Source: a bacterium HR29 (GTDB taxonomy: Bacteria > Chloroflexota > Dehalococcoidia > Tepidiformales > Tepidiformaceae). Taken from it: a stretch of DNA of 64,000 nucleotides. The DNA is taken from contig BEIF01000003.1 of NCBI GenBank assembly GCA_002898215.1, positions 173,885-237,884 of the forward strand, written 5' to 3'. The position numbers and the translations under genes are program-made. A model generated the notes under the pieces. That model was not told the DNA's origin. It did no database searches and saw nothing but the letters and a program-made list of their open reading frames with translations. Each line of letters begins with the position of its first letter. The first letter of the stretch is position 1. Shown piece by piece: positions 17,336 to 26,372 of this stretch.

Positions 17336-17776
17336 CTACTGGCTCCCTACCGGCTCCCGGAACGTCGTCTCCACCCGGGCGGCCATGTCGAAGAACTCCT
17401 GGAACGTCTGGTTGAAGCGGTAGAAGAGGTCGCGCCGGTGGTAGTCCTTGCTTCGCGCGAACTCCTCCTCCCCCGCGAGGTCGAGGGAGTTGAGCGTCCA
17501 CTCCGCCTGCGCCCGGCCGTGCTGCCGGATGTTCTCGATCATCGCCTTCCACCGCTCGTACGGCTGCACGAGGACGAAGTCCAGCTCCTCGGCGCGGGCA
17601 GCGTCGATCTCCCGCACGTCCTTCACTTCGAAGCCTTCGAAATCGATCTCGAAGTACCGGTCGCCGACCTGGACTCCCATCTGTGCGTCGCAGGTGCCGA
17701 GGCGCTTGAAGCTGTCGGACCGATTCAGCGCATCGGCGAGCGCGCGGAACCATTCGACGGACGGAAACTCGGGCAT
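17336..17776 (-). CDS. SCP2-like (sterol carrier type) small protein
   Basis: A 146-residue soluble protein. The N-terminus FPSVEWFRALADALN and the alternating pattern around VGDRYFEIDFEGFEV resemble SCP2-type lipid-binding proteins. The Trp/Tyr/Phe-rich second half (LFYRFNQTFQEFFD) could line a hydrophobic pocket. This is a weak fold-level call made without a search. GGGGAG lies 4-9 nt before the ATG. Single gene between the convergent unknown and the sigma factor gene. If the call is right, it would carry acyl or lipid ligands, consistent with the acyl-CoA genes nearby. Confidence 0.5.
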   Translation of the reverse strand: MPEFPSVEWFRALADALNRSDSFKRLGTCDAQMGVQVGDRYFEIDFEGFEVKDVREIDAARAEELDFVLVQPYERWKAMIENIRQHGRAQAEWTLNSLDLAGEEEFARSKDYHRRDLFYRFNQTFQEFFDMAARVETTFREPVGSQ

Positions 17777-17861
17777 CGGGCTCCCCCACCTACCACGGAC
17801 TGCTCTGCTCGACGGAACGAGGGGAGTCTACCGCAGCGCCGATGCCTCTGCCAGACTCCGT

Positions 17862-19724
17862 TCAGGGCCGTCCGGGACCGCACACCACCTCGAAGCTACG
17901 CTGGGCCGACTGCCCTGCCCCGTCGAAGACCCGGACCAGGCCGGAGAGGTCGTTCGGGCCGATCTCTTCGATGACGCCGACCCAGGTGTCCTCGGAGAGG
18001 CGCGAGAGCGCGACGCTCCGCTGTCCCACCGTTACGGAGCCCCCGATGACCCCGAAATCGTCGGCCGCGGCCACGGTGACCACCACTCCCGTGCTCTGCT
18101 CGCCGAAGCAGACCGCGGCTACCGCGTCGATGCGCGGCGGCCCGCCGATGTTCGTTACCTGCACGTCGAGGTCGCGGGAGCCCGCCGGGCCCGCATCGAT
18201 GCGGATTCGGCCGGTGAAGAGGCCTTCGCCCGTGCCGGGGAGCCGTTCCGGGTCGACCACGAGCGAGATGGGAACCGAGCGGGAGCCGGGTACCGTCCCC
18301 GATGTCGGGGCGGCGGCGAGCCAATCGCTGCCGAGGACGACCGCCACCTGGAAGACGAAGCCGCAGCCGCCCCTGTCGGCCAGGGTGAGGTGGCCCAGCC
18401 AGTTCGTCGCCGGACCGATCTCCAACACCGGACCCTCGGGTGTGATGGAGAGCTCGGTGGTGCATGGGGTCGGCGTCGGTGCCGGCGTGGGCGAGGAGGT
18501 GGGGGTTGGCGTCGGGGTCGGGGTGGCGGTCGCGGTGGGCACCGCCGTCGGTGTCGGCGTGGCTGTCGGCACCGGCGAGGGCGTCGGCGAGGGGCTCGGC
18601 AGGGTGCCGGCGGCGCCGGCCGCTGGGGTCGGCGCCGGAGTCGGAGAGCCCGGTGGTGTCGGGGAGGGGACCGGGGGCGTCGACGTCGGCGTTTCCCCGT
18701 CGCCGGCGAAGAACGGCAGCACGGCCGGTAGCTCGGGCGGGCCGTCGAAGAGCCCGGTGCGGAAGACCGAGACGGGGCTTCCGGGCACGAATGCCAGCAG
18801 CCCGAAGAGGAGCGCCCCGGTGCCGAGCAGTGCGACCGCGGTCGAGACCCGTCGGCGGAGGCGGAGCGGAGCTTCCCCGCCCGACGCCTCCTCCTCGCAG
18901 GCGCGGAGGCCGCCCTCCTCCGCGGCCGCGCGCAGCCGGGCCAGCAGCCGCTCCGCCAGCCCCGGTGGTGGTTGCACTGGCGCCAGCGCGCTGAAGACGA
19001 GCAGCGGAGCCAGCTTCTTGCGCCGCTCGTCGCATTCGGGGCAGCGCTCGGCGTGCTTCTCGATGATTCGCTGCACCGCGGGCGCGAGGGGGAGCGTGAC
19101 GTCGGCCAAGGCTGCGGCGAGCCGCGGGCAGGCGGGCCGCTTCGCGAGGTACGCCGCCTCGATCGCCCGCCGCACCGCTTCGCGGAGGCGGTGCAGCATC
19201 ACGGCGGCGTTGTTCCGGGAAACGCCGAGCACCTCCGCGATCTCCGCCGGGCCGAGCCCTTGCCGTACGTGTAAATCGAGCAGCGAGAGCTGCCGGGGGT
19301 CGAGCGTCCGCGCCGCCTCGTCGATGATGGCGGCAGCCTCCTTGGCGGCGGCAGCCTCCGCGGGGTCGGCGAACCGGCTCTCGTCGACCACCGTGAAGAC
19401 GGGACTTTCGTCGTCGGAGGGCTCCAGAGGAACGAACCGCCGCCGAGACGCCAGACGGTTGAGAGCCGCGTTCCGCGCGATCGCGAAGAGCCAAGCGCGG
19501 AACTGCCCGGGCTCCCGTAGCGAGGCGAGCGAACGCATGGCCTTGAGGAACGTGTCCTGCGTCACGTCGGCCGCCTCGTCTGGGTCGCGCAGGAGCCGGA
19601 CCAGGAAGTCGTAGATGGACGGGAAGTACGCCTCGTACAGCTCGGCGAAAGCCGTCATGTCGCCGGCTCGCGCCCGGAGGACGGCGTCTCCGTCGGGAAC
19701 GGCCGTCAGCTCGGCGCGCTGCAT
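17862..19724 (-). CDS. Membrane-tethered ECF sigma factor fused to ZAS anti-sigma-like, TM and extracytoplasmic domains
   Basis: A 620-residue one-protein signalling device. Residues about 20-92 are sigma region 2 (LYEAYFPSIYDFLVRLLRD, QDTFLKA). Residues 130-190 are region 4 with its helix-turn-helix (GPAEIAEVLGVSRNNAAVML). A zinc anti-sigma motif follows, H224-x3-C228-x2-C231. A membrane helix lies at about 293-313 (STAVALLGTGALLFGLLAFV). Residues 345-420 are a Thr/Ser-Pro stalk. Residues 421-620 are outside the cell; the first part (DWLAAAPTSGTVPG) resembles a BACON-type beta domain. So DNA binding, inhibition, anchoring and sensing are fused. The ATG has GAGGAG 5-10 nt upstream. A rhomboid protease gene lies 99 bp upstream on the same strand. 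Regulon unknown. Confidence 0.85.
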   Translation of the reverse strand: MQRAELTAVPDGDAVLRARAGDMTAFAELYEAYFPSIYDFLVRLLRDPDEAADVTQDTFLKAMRSLASLREPGQFRAWLFAIARNAALNRLASRRRFVPLEPSDDESPVFTVVDESRFADPAEAAAAKEAAAIIDEAARTLDPRQLSLLDLHVRQGLGPAEIAEVLGVSRNNAAVMLHRLREAVRRAIEAAYLAKRPACPRLAAALADVTLPLAPAVQRIIEKHAERCPECDERRKKLAPLLVFSALAPVQPPPGLAERLLARLRAAAEEGGLRACEEEASGGEAPLRLRRRVSTAVALLGTGALLFGLLAFVPGSPVSVFRTGLFDGPPELPAVLPFFAGDGETPTSTPPVPSPTPPGSPTPAPTPAAGAAGTLPSPSPTPSPVPTATPTPTAVPTATATPTPTPTPTSSPTPAPTPTPCTTELSITPEGPVLEIGPATNWLGHLTLADRGGCGFVFQVAVVLGSDWLAAAPTSGTVPGSRSVPISLVVDPERLPGTGEGLFTGRIRIDAGPAGSRDLDVQVTNIGGPPRIDAVAAVCFGEQSTGVVVTVAAADDFGVIGGSVTVGQRSVALSRLSEDTWVGVIEEIGPNDLSGLVRVFDGAGQSAQRSFEVVCGPGRP

Positions 19725-19823
19725 CCTGGCTCCTCGCGCAACCGTGTCTCGAGAGGAAGACCGGCGAACCGCCTTCGCATTACAGAACGCCCGAGCCCGC
19801 ACGTCCGTTCCATCGTTGGTGCC

Positions 19824-20627
19824 TCACAAGGGGTAGGAGCGCGGCGGGGCACGCCTCGGCTCCCGGGCGAAGAGCGCCGCGAAGGCGAAGCCGAAGAGGA
19901 AGCCGCCGATGTGGGCGAACCAGGCCACGCCAGCATCGGGGGTGGCGGCATCGCCGAGCGTCGCGAACCCCGCCAGGAGGTTCTGTAGGAACCAGATTCC
20001 GATCATGACCACGGCCGGGATGGGGATGGGCACCAGGAAGAAGATGAACACGGGCACCAACACGTGGATGACGGCCGTGGGAAACATCACCAGGTAGGCG
20101 CCCAGCACACCCGCGATGGCGCCGCTCGCCCCCACGACCGGGACGAGGCTGTTGGGGTCGATGGACGCCTGCACGACGTTCGCCGCCGCGCCCGCAAGGA
20201 CGTAGAAGGCGAGGTACCCCGCGTGCCCGAGCCGGTCCTCGACGTTGTCGCCGAAGATCCAGAGGAAGAGCATGTTCCCGACGATATGCAGCCAGCCGCC
20301 GTGGATGAAGAGGGAGGTCAGGATGGTGAAGAGGATGGCGAGGCGGTCGCTCCCTTGGGGCAGGGTGCCCGCCACCGCGTCGAAGAACTCGCGCGGCTGG
20401 AAGCCCCAGCGGCAGTAGAAGGCGTTGACCTCGGTGGGCTCCGCCAGGAATCCGTAGCACACCCCCTCGGTCTGGGCGCGAAGCTGGGCGAATCGCTCGA
20501 GGCGCGTGGGCGCGAGGTCGGCTGCCAGGGTGAGGGTGTAGAGGAAGACGAGGATGTTCACCCCGATGAGGGCGTAGTTCACCCACGGGAGGCTGCGCGT
20601 GCGCGGAGTATCGCCGACCGGGATCAC
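19824..20627 (-). CDS. Rhomboid family intramembrane serine protease
   Basis: 267 residues with six or more membrane helices. HGGWLHIVGNMLFLWIFG carries the conserved loop-1 and HxxxN-type helix. VVGASGAIAGVLGAY contains the GxSGA nucleophile, and WFAHIGGFLFG supplies the catalytic His. The first loop is long, with two cysteines. The GTG start overlaps the TGA of a 19-codon leader ORF (GTGA), so translation is probably coupled to it. The gene is followed 99 bp later by the membrane-tethered sigma factor, a candidate substrate. Rhomboids usually cut type I helices, so this partnership is inference. Confidence 0.88.
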   Translation of the reverse strand: MIPVGDTPRTRSLPWVNYALIGVNILVFLYTLTLAADLAPTRLERFAQLRAQTEGVCYGFLAEPTEVNAFYCRWGFQPREFFDAVAGTLPQGSDRLAILFTILTSLFIHGGWLHIVGNMLFLWIFGDNVEDRLGHAGYLAFYVLAGAAANVVQASIDPNSLVPVVGASGAIAGVLGAYLVMFPTAVIHVLVPVFIFFLVPIPIPAVVMIGIWFLQNLLAGFATLGDAATPDAGVAWFAHIGGFLFGFAFAALFAREPRRAPPRSYPL

Positions 20628-20683
20628 AGCAGCGCGGCTCCGCGGCGGGCGGCCAGCATGGCGGGGCGCTGGCGGCGCACCAT
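20624..20683 (-). CDS. Leaderless 19-codon upstream ORF coupled to rhomboid
   Basis: An ATG at 20683 stands 6 nt after a TATGCT -10 element. It opens a 19-residue, Arg/Ala/Leu-rich reading frame (MVRRQRPAMLAARRGAALL). Its TGA overlaps the GTG start of rhomboid as GTGA. The arrangement puts a leaderless initiation site upstream and hands ribosomes to the protease by reinitiation. The peptide itself may have no function. Confidence 0.5.
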   Translation of the reverse strand: MVRRQRPAMLAARRGAALL

Positions 20684-20689
20684 GCCGCG

Positions 20690-20695
20690 AGCATA
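20690..20695 (-). promoter_or_regulatory. -10 element of leaderless promoter (TATGCT)
   Basis: Reads TATGCT on the minus strand, 6 nt before the ATG of the 19-codon leader ORF. It is the likely promoter of the rhomboid gene, and possibly of the sigma factor after it. Confidence 0.5.
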
Positions 20696-20867
20696 CCAAC
20701 CCGGCGTGCTGCCGCGTAACTCAGGGCCGGGCCGCGACCGGAGCAAATTCTCCGTAAACCGGCCCGATTCGGGGTTTTCCGTATTCCCTCTAACACGCCC
20801 AGCACCTACGTTCGGGGCGGACCGGCGGGGCCCCCGCCCCGAAAGCCGCCGGTTCCGAGGTTCGGCG

Positions 20868-21737
20868 ATGCGACTCCGCTGGGCAGCCGGGGCCCTCGGC
20901 GCGCTCTGCGTAGCCGCCACGCTGGCGGCCCTCGCACCCTCCGTCCGGGCGGTGGTGAACTGCGATACCGCCCGCGCGGACCTCGATGCCGGCGAACTCC
21001 AGATGCTCTCCCTCGTGAACAGCGCCCGGCAGCAGGCAGGTGTGCCGCCGCTCCGCCCCTCCTCGGCCTTGAACCGGGCCGCTGCCTGGATGTCCGAAGA
21101 TATCGCCCGAACCGGGAACTTCTCGCACACCGATTCGCTCGGCCGGAACCCGTCCCAGCGGGCGCGGGACTGCGGCTACCCCTGGGGCGCGGGCGAGAAC
21201 CTCGCCCGCGTCTCGACCTCGCCCCAGGTGACCTTCGAGGCGTGGATGCAGTCGCCCGGCCATCGGGCGAACATCCTCGCCGGCTTCTACACCGTGATCG
21301 GCGTCGGGCATTTCCAGGGAGTCTGGACGCTCAACTTCGGCACCGTCGACGATTCCGGCGTGTCCGCTTCGCCTTCCGCCACGCCGACGCCGACGCCCAC
21401 TCCCACTCGCACGCCGACGCCCACTCCCACTCGCACGCCGACGCCCACTCCCACACCCACCCCCGGTCGTACGCCCACCGCGGTTTCAGTGCCCCTCCAC
21501 CCCGGGTTCAACCTGGTGACCTACGGGGGACCGCCAGCCTCGCCGCCCGCCGCGCTGGCGAGCGTCGGCAGCGCCCTCGTCGGTGTCTACCGCTGGGATG
21601 CCGCCTCCGGGACCTGGGAGCGGTACCTCGAGGATGCCCCGACGTGGGTCAATACCCTCGCACTCATGCGGCCCGGCGAAGCGTACTTCGTCGGCGTGGC
21701 CGCCCCGGCTGTCTGGACCTTCGAGATCGGGCCGTGA
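20868..21737 (+). CDS. Secreted CAP/SCP-domain protein with Thr-Pro linker
   Basis: 289 residues. Signal peptide at 1-28. A CAP domain spans about 36-160: ELQMLSLVNSARQQAGVPPL, WMSEDIARTGNFSHTDS with the conserved His, GENLARV and WMQSPGHRANIL. Residues 171-204 are Thr-Pro repeats encoded by a near-perfect 24-bp repeat. The C-terminal 80 residues (GFNLVTYGG, VYRWDAASGTWERY, GEAYFVGV) form a domain I associate with Chloroflexota surface proteins. CAP proteins bind lipids or wall ligands, but the role here is unknown. Divergent from the rhomboid-sigma operon, with 184 bp between the CAP ATG and the leader ORF ATG. The start follows a weak GAGG site. Confidence 0.85.
   Translation: MRLRWAAGALGALCVAATLAALAPSVRAVVNCDTARADLDAGELQMLSLVNSARQQAGVPPLRPSSALNRAAAWMSEDIARTGNFSHTDSLGRNPSQRARDCGYPWGAGENLARVSTSPQVTFEAWMQSPGHRANILAGFYTVIGVGHFQGVWTLNFGTVDDSGVSASPSATPTPTPTPTRTPTPTPTRTPTPTPTPTPGRTPTAVSVPLHPGFNLVTYGGPPASPPAALASVGSALVGVYRWDAASGTWERYLEDAPTWVNTLALMRPGEAYFVGVAAPAVWTFEIGP
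21388..21476 (+). repeat. In-gene 24-bp tandem repeat encoding Thr-Pro stalk
   Basis: Repeated units of the type ACGCCGACGCCCACTCCCAC with short variants code for the TPTPTPTRTP stalk of the CAP protein. Length polymorphism by slippage is likely. Confidence 0.6.
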
Positions 21738-21799
21738 GTGCGCCGTTTTCTTCGACGGAAGTAGGGTTTCCCCGACTTCGACGGCGCGACGGTGCGGGC

Positions 21800-21805
21800 T
21801 AGCAT
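21800..21805 (+). promoter_or_regulatory. -10 element TAGCAT upstream of hybrid kinase
   Basis: TAGCAT, about 48 bp before the GTG of the histidine kinase. It would give a leader of roughly 40 nt containing GCAGG. No good -35 seen. Confidence 0.35.
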
Positions 21806-21853
21806 CGGCCTGCACGCCATCGGTGCGCGACGTCAGCCGCGGCAGGTATCCGC

Positions 21854-24823
21854 GTGGGCAGCGACGTTCCCAACTCGAGAGAGAGTAGCGACGACAGCGT
21901 CGCAGGCCCTGGCTTCCGCAGCGCTGTCGCGCTGACGCTCGGCCTCGCCCGGGCTCTCGCCGGTGCCGATGCTGCTTGGGCCGCCTGGCTGGGCGACCGC
22001 GCGCAGGTCGAGAGCGCCTTCGACGCGCCGGACCCGCCGAACGCCGCCGCGGCCGCATCGTGGTCGCGCCTGCTGACGAAGCCGCGGCTCGAGGCGCTCC
22101 TCCACGCGGCGGCACACGGCCTCGACTCCGGGGAGTGCTCGGGAGCGCTCAGCGACCTCCTTCGATTCGGCGGATTCGCTACCGGGATGCTCTCACCGAT
22201 CTCCGGGCCGGATGGCGCGCCGCGAGGCGTGCTCCTCCTCGCCCGGCGGGCGCCCGGCCCGCTCGACGCTACCGCTTCCACCGTGGCGGAAGAAGCTGCC
22301 ACCGTGCTGGGCGAGCTCGTGCGGGCATCGACCGCCAGCAGCGAACTCCTCCGACTCCGCAACCGGGCGACGACGCTGGTCGAGATGCTCGGCTCGCTCG
22401 ACCCGCGGGCGAGTCCGGAGGCGGTCGCGAGCGCGGCGGCGCCGGTTATTCGCCGCCTCTTCGATGCCGACCGCTGCCTCATCACCCGCGTGCGTGGCCC
22501 TGTCCGCGAGGTCATCGGGCTCGACACGGGTTTCCCGGACGACGATGCCTGGGTCGGGACGGTCGAGCCGAACACGGACCTCGCGTGGCTCGGGCTCGAT
22601 GGTGAGCGAGGCTACCGGGTCGTCGGGGACCTGCGCGACGAGTCCCCCGAGGGGGCGCCGCGCTACCTCCCGGCGGCAATCGCGGCCGGCGTGCGCAGCG
22701 TCCTCCGGGCGCGCCTGGGCCCTGCCGACGCTCCGCTCGGCATCGTCTCGCTGGCTTCACGACATCCGAACGCGTTCACCGAGGCCGACGGTGTCCAACT
22801 CGAGCGCATCGTCCGGCCCCTTGCCCTCGCCCTACGGCTGGCTGCCGCCAGGGAGGAGGCGGAGCAGCGCGCCCGCCGCGCTGCCGACGCGAACCGCCTC
22901 GTCGCCCGCATCGCCGGCGCGCGGTCGCAGGAGGAGCTGTGCTCGCTGCTGCTCGGCGAGCTGCGGGCCCTCTTCGGTGCGGCCTACGCGGAGGCGGTCT
23001 GGCTTCCCGCCGACGGCGCTCCTCCCTGCTTGCACGTCTCCTGCGAGTGGCTCGATGCCGAGGGTCTCCGCCGTTTGGTCGATGGCTCCCAGCTCTCGCA
23101 CCACGGCCGCGCCCTCGTCTCCGACGCTAGCAAGGAACCCACCGGACACCCGCTCCACCGGCTGCTCGTCCTCCAGGGTCTGCGGAGCTGCATGCAGGTG
23201 CCGCTCCAGGTCGAAGGGAAGGTGCGCGGCCACGTCGCCGTCTGGCACACGCTAGCCGGCACCTTCGCCGAGGCGGACCTCCGCCTCCTGGAGTCGATCG
23301 CGGTTCCCGCTGCCCTTGCCCTCGCTCGGGCCGAGGTCGACGTCGCCCGGACCCGTAGCGAGGCGATCTATCGCGCTGCTATCGCCCAATCGCAGCAGCT
23401 CGTCTTCCTCTTCGAGCCAGAATCCGGGCGGATCGTGGAGGCGAACGAGTACGCGGCTCGCGCTTTGGGCTACGAGCCGGACGAGCTCGTCGGTCGCCCC
23501 ATCGCCGAGCTGTGCACGACGCCGCCGGAGGTGCTCGGCGGGGACGTCCGCGAGGTGCTGGAGACGGGCGGGTTCGCCGCCACGGAGCGGCGGTACATCC
23601 GGAAGGACGGCTCTCACATCGTCGTCGACATCGTCGCCTCACGCATCGACGTGCCCGGCGGCAATCCGCTCGTGATCGTCTTCGGGCGCGATGTCTCCGA
23701 CCGGCTCGCGGTGCAGCGCCAGCTCGTGCAGGCGCAGAAGATGGAGTCCCTCGGCCAGATGGCGGGCATGGTCGCTCACGACTTCAACAACATCCTCACC
23801 ACCATCCTCGGCTTCGCCAGCATGTTGAAACGGTCGCCTCGCCTCAACCGGGATGACCTGGAAAGCGTGGAGCTCATCGAGGAGGCCGCCAGACGCGCGG
23901 CAGACCTCAGCGGTAGGCTGCTCGCCTTCTCCCGCGGCGGGCTCGTGCGGTACGGCCCGGTGGACCTCCGGGACGTCGTCCGCGACACGCTCCGCCTCGC
24001 CGAACCGGCGCTCCAGCGGCTCCGGGTCGAGGTGTCCTTGCCCGCCGTGCCGATGGTGGTCGAAGGCGACGAGGGACAGCTCCAGCAGGCGCTGCTCAAC
24101 ATCCTCCTCAACGCGCGGGACGCGATGCCGGAGGGCGGCTCCGTGACCATCGAAGGCTTCGCTGAGGGGGGAACGGCGTTCCTTACCATCGCCGACGACG
24201 GTCCTGGGATGGACGAGGAGACCCGCAGTCGCATCTTCGAACCGTTCTTCACGACGAAACCGCCCGGCCAGGGCACGGGGCTCGGGCTGGCGATCGTCTA
24301 CGGCATCGTCCAGGCCCACAAGGGCACGATCGCCGTGGAGAGCGCTCCCGGTGCCGGGACAACCTTCCTCATCGCCCTCCCGTTGGCCGAGCGTCCCGCC
24401 CTGCCGGCCCCGGAGCGCCGACGACCGCCCGAAGGCGACCTCGTCCTGGTCGTCGACGACGACGAGCTCGTCCGTCGGACGACGGGGACGGCGTTGGCGC
24501 ACCTCGGCTTCACCGCCGTGGAGGCGTCGAATGGCCGCACCGCCATCGAGCTCGTGCGGGCCCGCCCCGAACGCTTCCGGGCCGTCATCCTCGACCTCGT
24601 CATGCCCGGCCTCACCGGGGCCGACACGTTCCGGGGCATCCACGCCATCCGGCCGGACTTGCCGGTCATCATCTGCACCGGCTACGCGGCAGAGGCCCAC
24701 CTCGACGACGAGCTCCGCCGGGCTGCCGTCGCCGTGGTCCAGAAGCCGTTCACGCCCGACCGCCTGCGGCAGGCGCTGGCGCGGGCAGGGCTCGGGCCGC
24801 CAGCAGCTCGGCCGACGGGGTGA
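21854..24823 (+). CDS. Hybrid sensor histidine kinase (GAF-GAF-PAS-HisKA-HATPase-REC)
   Basis: 989 residues and apparently soluble. Two GAF-like domains (about 160-330 and 345-500) are separated by a coiled coil. A PAS domain with PAC follows (about 505-625: [20 protein letters not shown]). The H-box [14 protein letters not shown] places the phosphorylated His at 642. The ATP domain has [23 protein letters not shown] and [15 protein letters not shown] receiver domain at the C-terminus has VVDDDELVR and VILDLVMPG with phospho-acceptor Asp914. The GTG start is supported by the frame and a weak GCAGG. No separate response regulator is adjacent, so the output partner is unknown. Confidence 0.9.
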   Translation: MGSDVPNSRESSDDSVAGPGFRSAVALTLGLARALAGADAAWAAWLGDRAQVESAFDAPDPPNAAAAASWSRLLTKPRLEALLHAAAHGLDSGECSGALSDLLRFGGFATGMLSPISGPDGAPRGVLLLARRAPGPLDATASTVAEEAATVLGELVRASTASSELLRLRNRATTLVEMLGSLDPRASPEAVASAAAPVIRRLFDADRCLITRVRGPVREVIGLDTGFPDDDAWVGTVEPNTDLAWLGLDGERGYRVVGDLRDESPEGAPRYLPAAIAAGVRSVLRARLGPADAPLGIVSLASRHPNAFTEADGVQLERIVRPLALALRLAAAREEAEQRARRAADANRLVARIAGARSQEELCSLLLGELRALFGAAYAEAVWLPADGAPPCLHVSCEWLDAEGLRRLVDGSQLSHHGRALVSDASKEPTGHPLHRLLVLQGLRSCMQVPLQVEGKVRGHVAVWHTLAGTFAEADLRLLESIAVPAALALARAEVDVARTRSEAIYRAAIAQSQQLVFLFEPESGRIVEANEYAARALGYEPDELVGRPIAELCTTPPEVLGGDVREVLETGGFAATERRYIRKDGSHIVVDIVASRIDVPGGNPLVIVFGRDVSDRLAVQRQLVQAQKMESLGQMAGMVAHDFNNILTTILGFASMLKRSPRLNRDDLESVELIEEAARRAADLSGRLLAFSRGGLVRYGPVDLRDVVRDTLRLAEPALQRLRVEVSLPAVPMVVEGDEGQLQQALLNILLNARDAMPEGGSVTIEGFAEGGTAFLTIADDGPGMDEETRSRIFEPFFTTKPPGQGTGLGLAIVYGIVQAHKGTIAVESAPGAGTTFLIALPLAERPALPAPERRRPPEGDLVLVVDDDELVRRTTGTALAHLGFTAVEASNGRTAIELVRARPERFRAVILDLVMPGLTGADTFRGIHAIRPDLPVIICTGYAAEAHLDDELRRAAVAVVQKPFTPDRLRQALARAGLGPPAARPTG

Positions 24824-24896
24824 CGGCGGCGGGGGCGGTGCGCGCCGGCACCGCCCGGAGCATACTACCCCTGACTGCCTACATGGAGGCCCCCCG

Positions 24897-25727
24897 ATGT
24901 CTCCCGAAGTCACTCTCCTCTCCCACTCTCCGGACCCGCTGCGGTCCCTGTACCTGGCCTACCGCACCTGCTACTCGCAGCTGACGCCGCAGGAGCTGGC
25001 GCGGCGCATCGAGAGCGAGCGTATCTCCCGCGAGGAGATGGCGCGCTTCGTGGAGGAACGGCTGAAGACGGGGCATGTCTCGCCCCTGGAGCAGGTATGG
25101 TTCGAGTTCCTCATCTCGGGCGTCTCGCGGGCGTTCTCCCACCAGTTCGTACGGCACCGGGTGGGCGTCTCGGTGGAGCAGCAGTCGCAGCGGTACGTGA
25201 CGTACAAGGGCGGGCGCTTCCCGTACGTGACGCCGGAGTCGGTGGTGGCTGCAGGGAAGAGGGGGGCGTTCGATGCCCTCATGGCGCGCATCGGCGAGGT
25301 GTACGAGGAGCTGGTGCAGGCGGGAGTGCCAGCGGAGGATGCGCGCTTCGTGCTGCCGAACGCGACGGCCACGAACCTGAAGGTGACGGTGAACTTCGCG
25401 GCCTTGCTCCATATGGGGGACCTCAGGCTGTGCACACGTGCCCAATGGGAGTTTCGGCGGGTGGTGGCGAAGATGCGGGCCGAGGTGATGAGGGTGGAGC
25501 CGATGCTGGGGCGGATGCTGCAGCCGAAGTGCGGGGAGCGGCGCCTCGGGTACTGCGACGAAGACTACGAGGCGTGGAAGGCGTGCCCCCTGGGCAAGGT
25601 GCGGCCGCATAAGTCGACACTCTCCCTCCTCTCCGAGCAGTACCGTCGGGGCGAGGTGCAGCCCCTCCGGGAGGAGGACTTCGAGACGATCGAGCGCATC
25701 GGGGAGCTTGCCGGCGCCGGCGGGTGA
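24897..25727 (+). CDS. thyX: Flavin-dependent thymidylate synthase
   Basis: Makes dTMP from dUMP with methylene-tetrahydrofolate and FAD/NADPH; it replaces ThyA. 276 residues. The signature RHRVGVSVEQQSQRY is the ThyX motif, but with eight residues between RHR and the conserved Ser (canonical spacing is seven). VLPNATATNLKVTVNFAALLHM and AQWEFRRVVAKMRAEV are the substrate-binding helices. GGAGG lies 7-11 nt before the ATG. Codons end in G far more often than in neighbouring genes, which could reflect transfer or a different expression class. Function is secure. Confidence 0.94.
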   Translation: MSPEVTLLSHSPDPLRSLYLAYRTCYSQLTPQELARRIESERISREEMARFVEERLKTGHVSPLEQVWFEFLISGVSRAFSHQFVRHRVGVSVEQQSQRYVTYKGGRFPYVTPESVVAAGKRGAFDALMARIGEVYEELVQAGVPAEDARFVLPNATATNLKVTVNFAALLHMGDLRLCTRAQWEFRRVVAKMRAEVMRVEPMLGRMLQPKCGERRLGYCDEDYEAWKACPLGKVRPHKSTLSLLSEQYRRGEVQPLREEDFETIERIGELAGAGG

Positions 25728-25748
25728 TGCTCCCCACGGGGGCAATCG

Positions 25749-25760
25749 CCGGTAAACCGG
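25749..25760 (+). repeat. Short inverted repeat CCGGT-AA-ACCGG
   Basis: A 5-bp inverted repeat with a 2-nt centre, about 115 bp before a secreted-protein gene. The core GTAAACCGGC recurs at 20754-20763, at a similar distance before the secreted CAP gene. Possible shared operator; only two copies seen. Confidence 0.3.
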
Positions 25761-25873
25761 CGGCAAAATCTCGCCCGCGGCGCGAAGATCGGGGAAGGGC
25801 CTGCTTGTCCGCACGAGGCGGCGTGCCTACGCTGGCCCCGAGTGGGGCGAAGGCCCCCGATGGAGGCCGATTC

Positions 25874-26338
25874 GTGCGCAAGCTGCTGCTCCTGACGGTT
25901 TCGCTCGCGGCCATCGCGGCGGTGGGAGTCCCCCTCGGGCTGTCCGCTGGACGGTTCCGTCCGGCCGAGGCGCAAGGGGTTCCGCCCAGCCCCCCTGCGA
26001 CCTTCTACGGCACCGTCTCCGGCGTACCCGCGGGCTCGGCCGTCGTCGCCATCGTGGTAAGTGGCAGCGCGGCGGTGACCTGTGGCAAGGGAACGGTCGT
26101 GCTCGACGGCGGTCAGACGGTGTACGTGGTCGATGTGGTCCACGAAAGCCAGAAGCAGGGCTGCGGCGCCGCCGGGCGGGCGGTCAAGTTCTACTTCCCC
26201 GGCGGCACGCCGGGGTCGGGCGGGCGCCTGGCTGCCGAGACGGGGACCTGGAGCGGCTCCGGTCCGGTGCAGCTGAACCTCACTGCCGGGCCGCAGCTCA
26301 CCAACACCGCCTTCGTTCCCGGACTCTCCAGGCAGTAA
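25874..26338 (+). CDS. Small secreted protein of unknown function
   Basis: 154 residues. The N-terminus LLLLTVSLAAIAAVGVPLGL is a signal peptide, probably cleaved after AEAQ (about residue 34). The mature part is Gly/Val/Ala-rich and beta-like (FYGTVSGVPAGSAVVAIVV) with a pair of cysteines (CGKG and KQGCG) likely to be disulfide-bonded. The layout resembles the carbohydrate-binding or Big-like single domains of Chloroflexota surface proteins, but I cannot name a family. The GTG start has GGAGG about 7 nt upstream. It stands alone, with its own inverted repeat upstream. Confidence 0.65.
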   Translation: MRKLLLLTVSLAAIAAVGVPLGLSAGRFRPAEAQGVPPSPPATFYGTVSGVPAGSAVVAIVVSGSAAVTCGKGTVVLDGGQTVYVVDVVHESQKQGCGAAGRAVKFYFPGGTPGSGGRLAAETGTWSGSGPVQLNLTAGPQLTNTAFVPGLSRQ

Positions 26339-26372
26339 CGGGGTCGCCGTACCGGCCGGAAATGGAACCGGC

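Noticed and set aside
21388..21476. Repeat cluster as a possible origin or iteron array
   Set aside because: Codes for the CAP protein stalk in frame.
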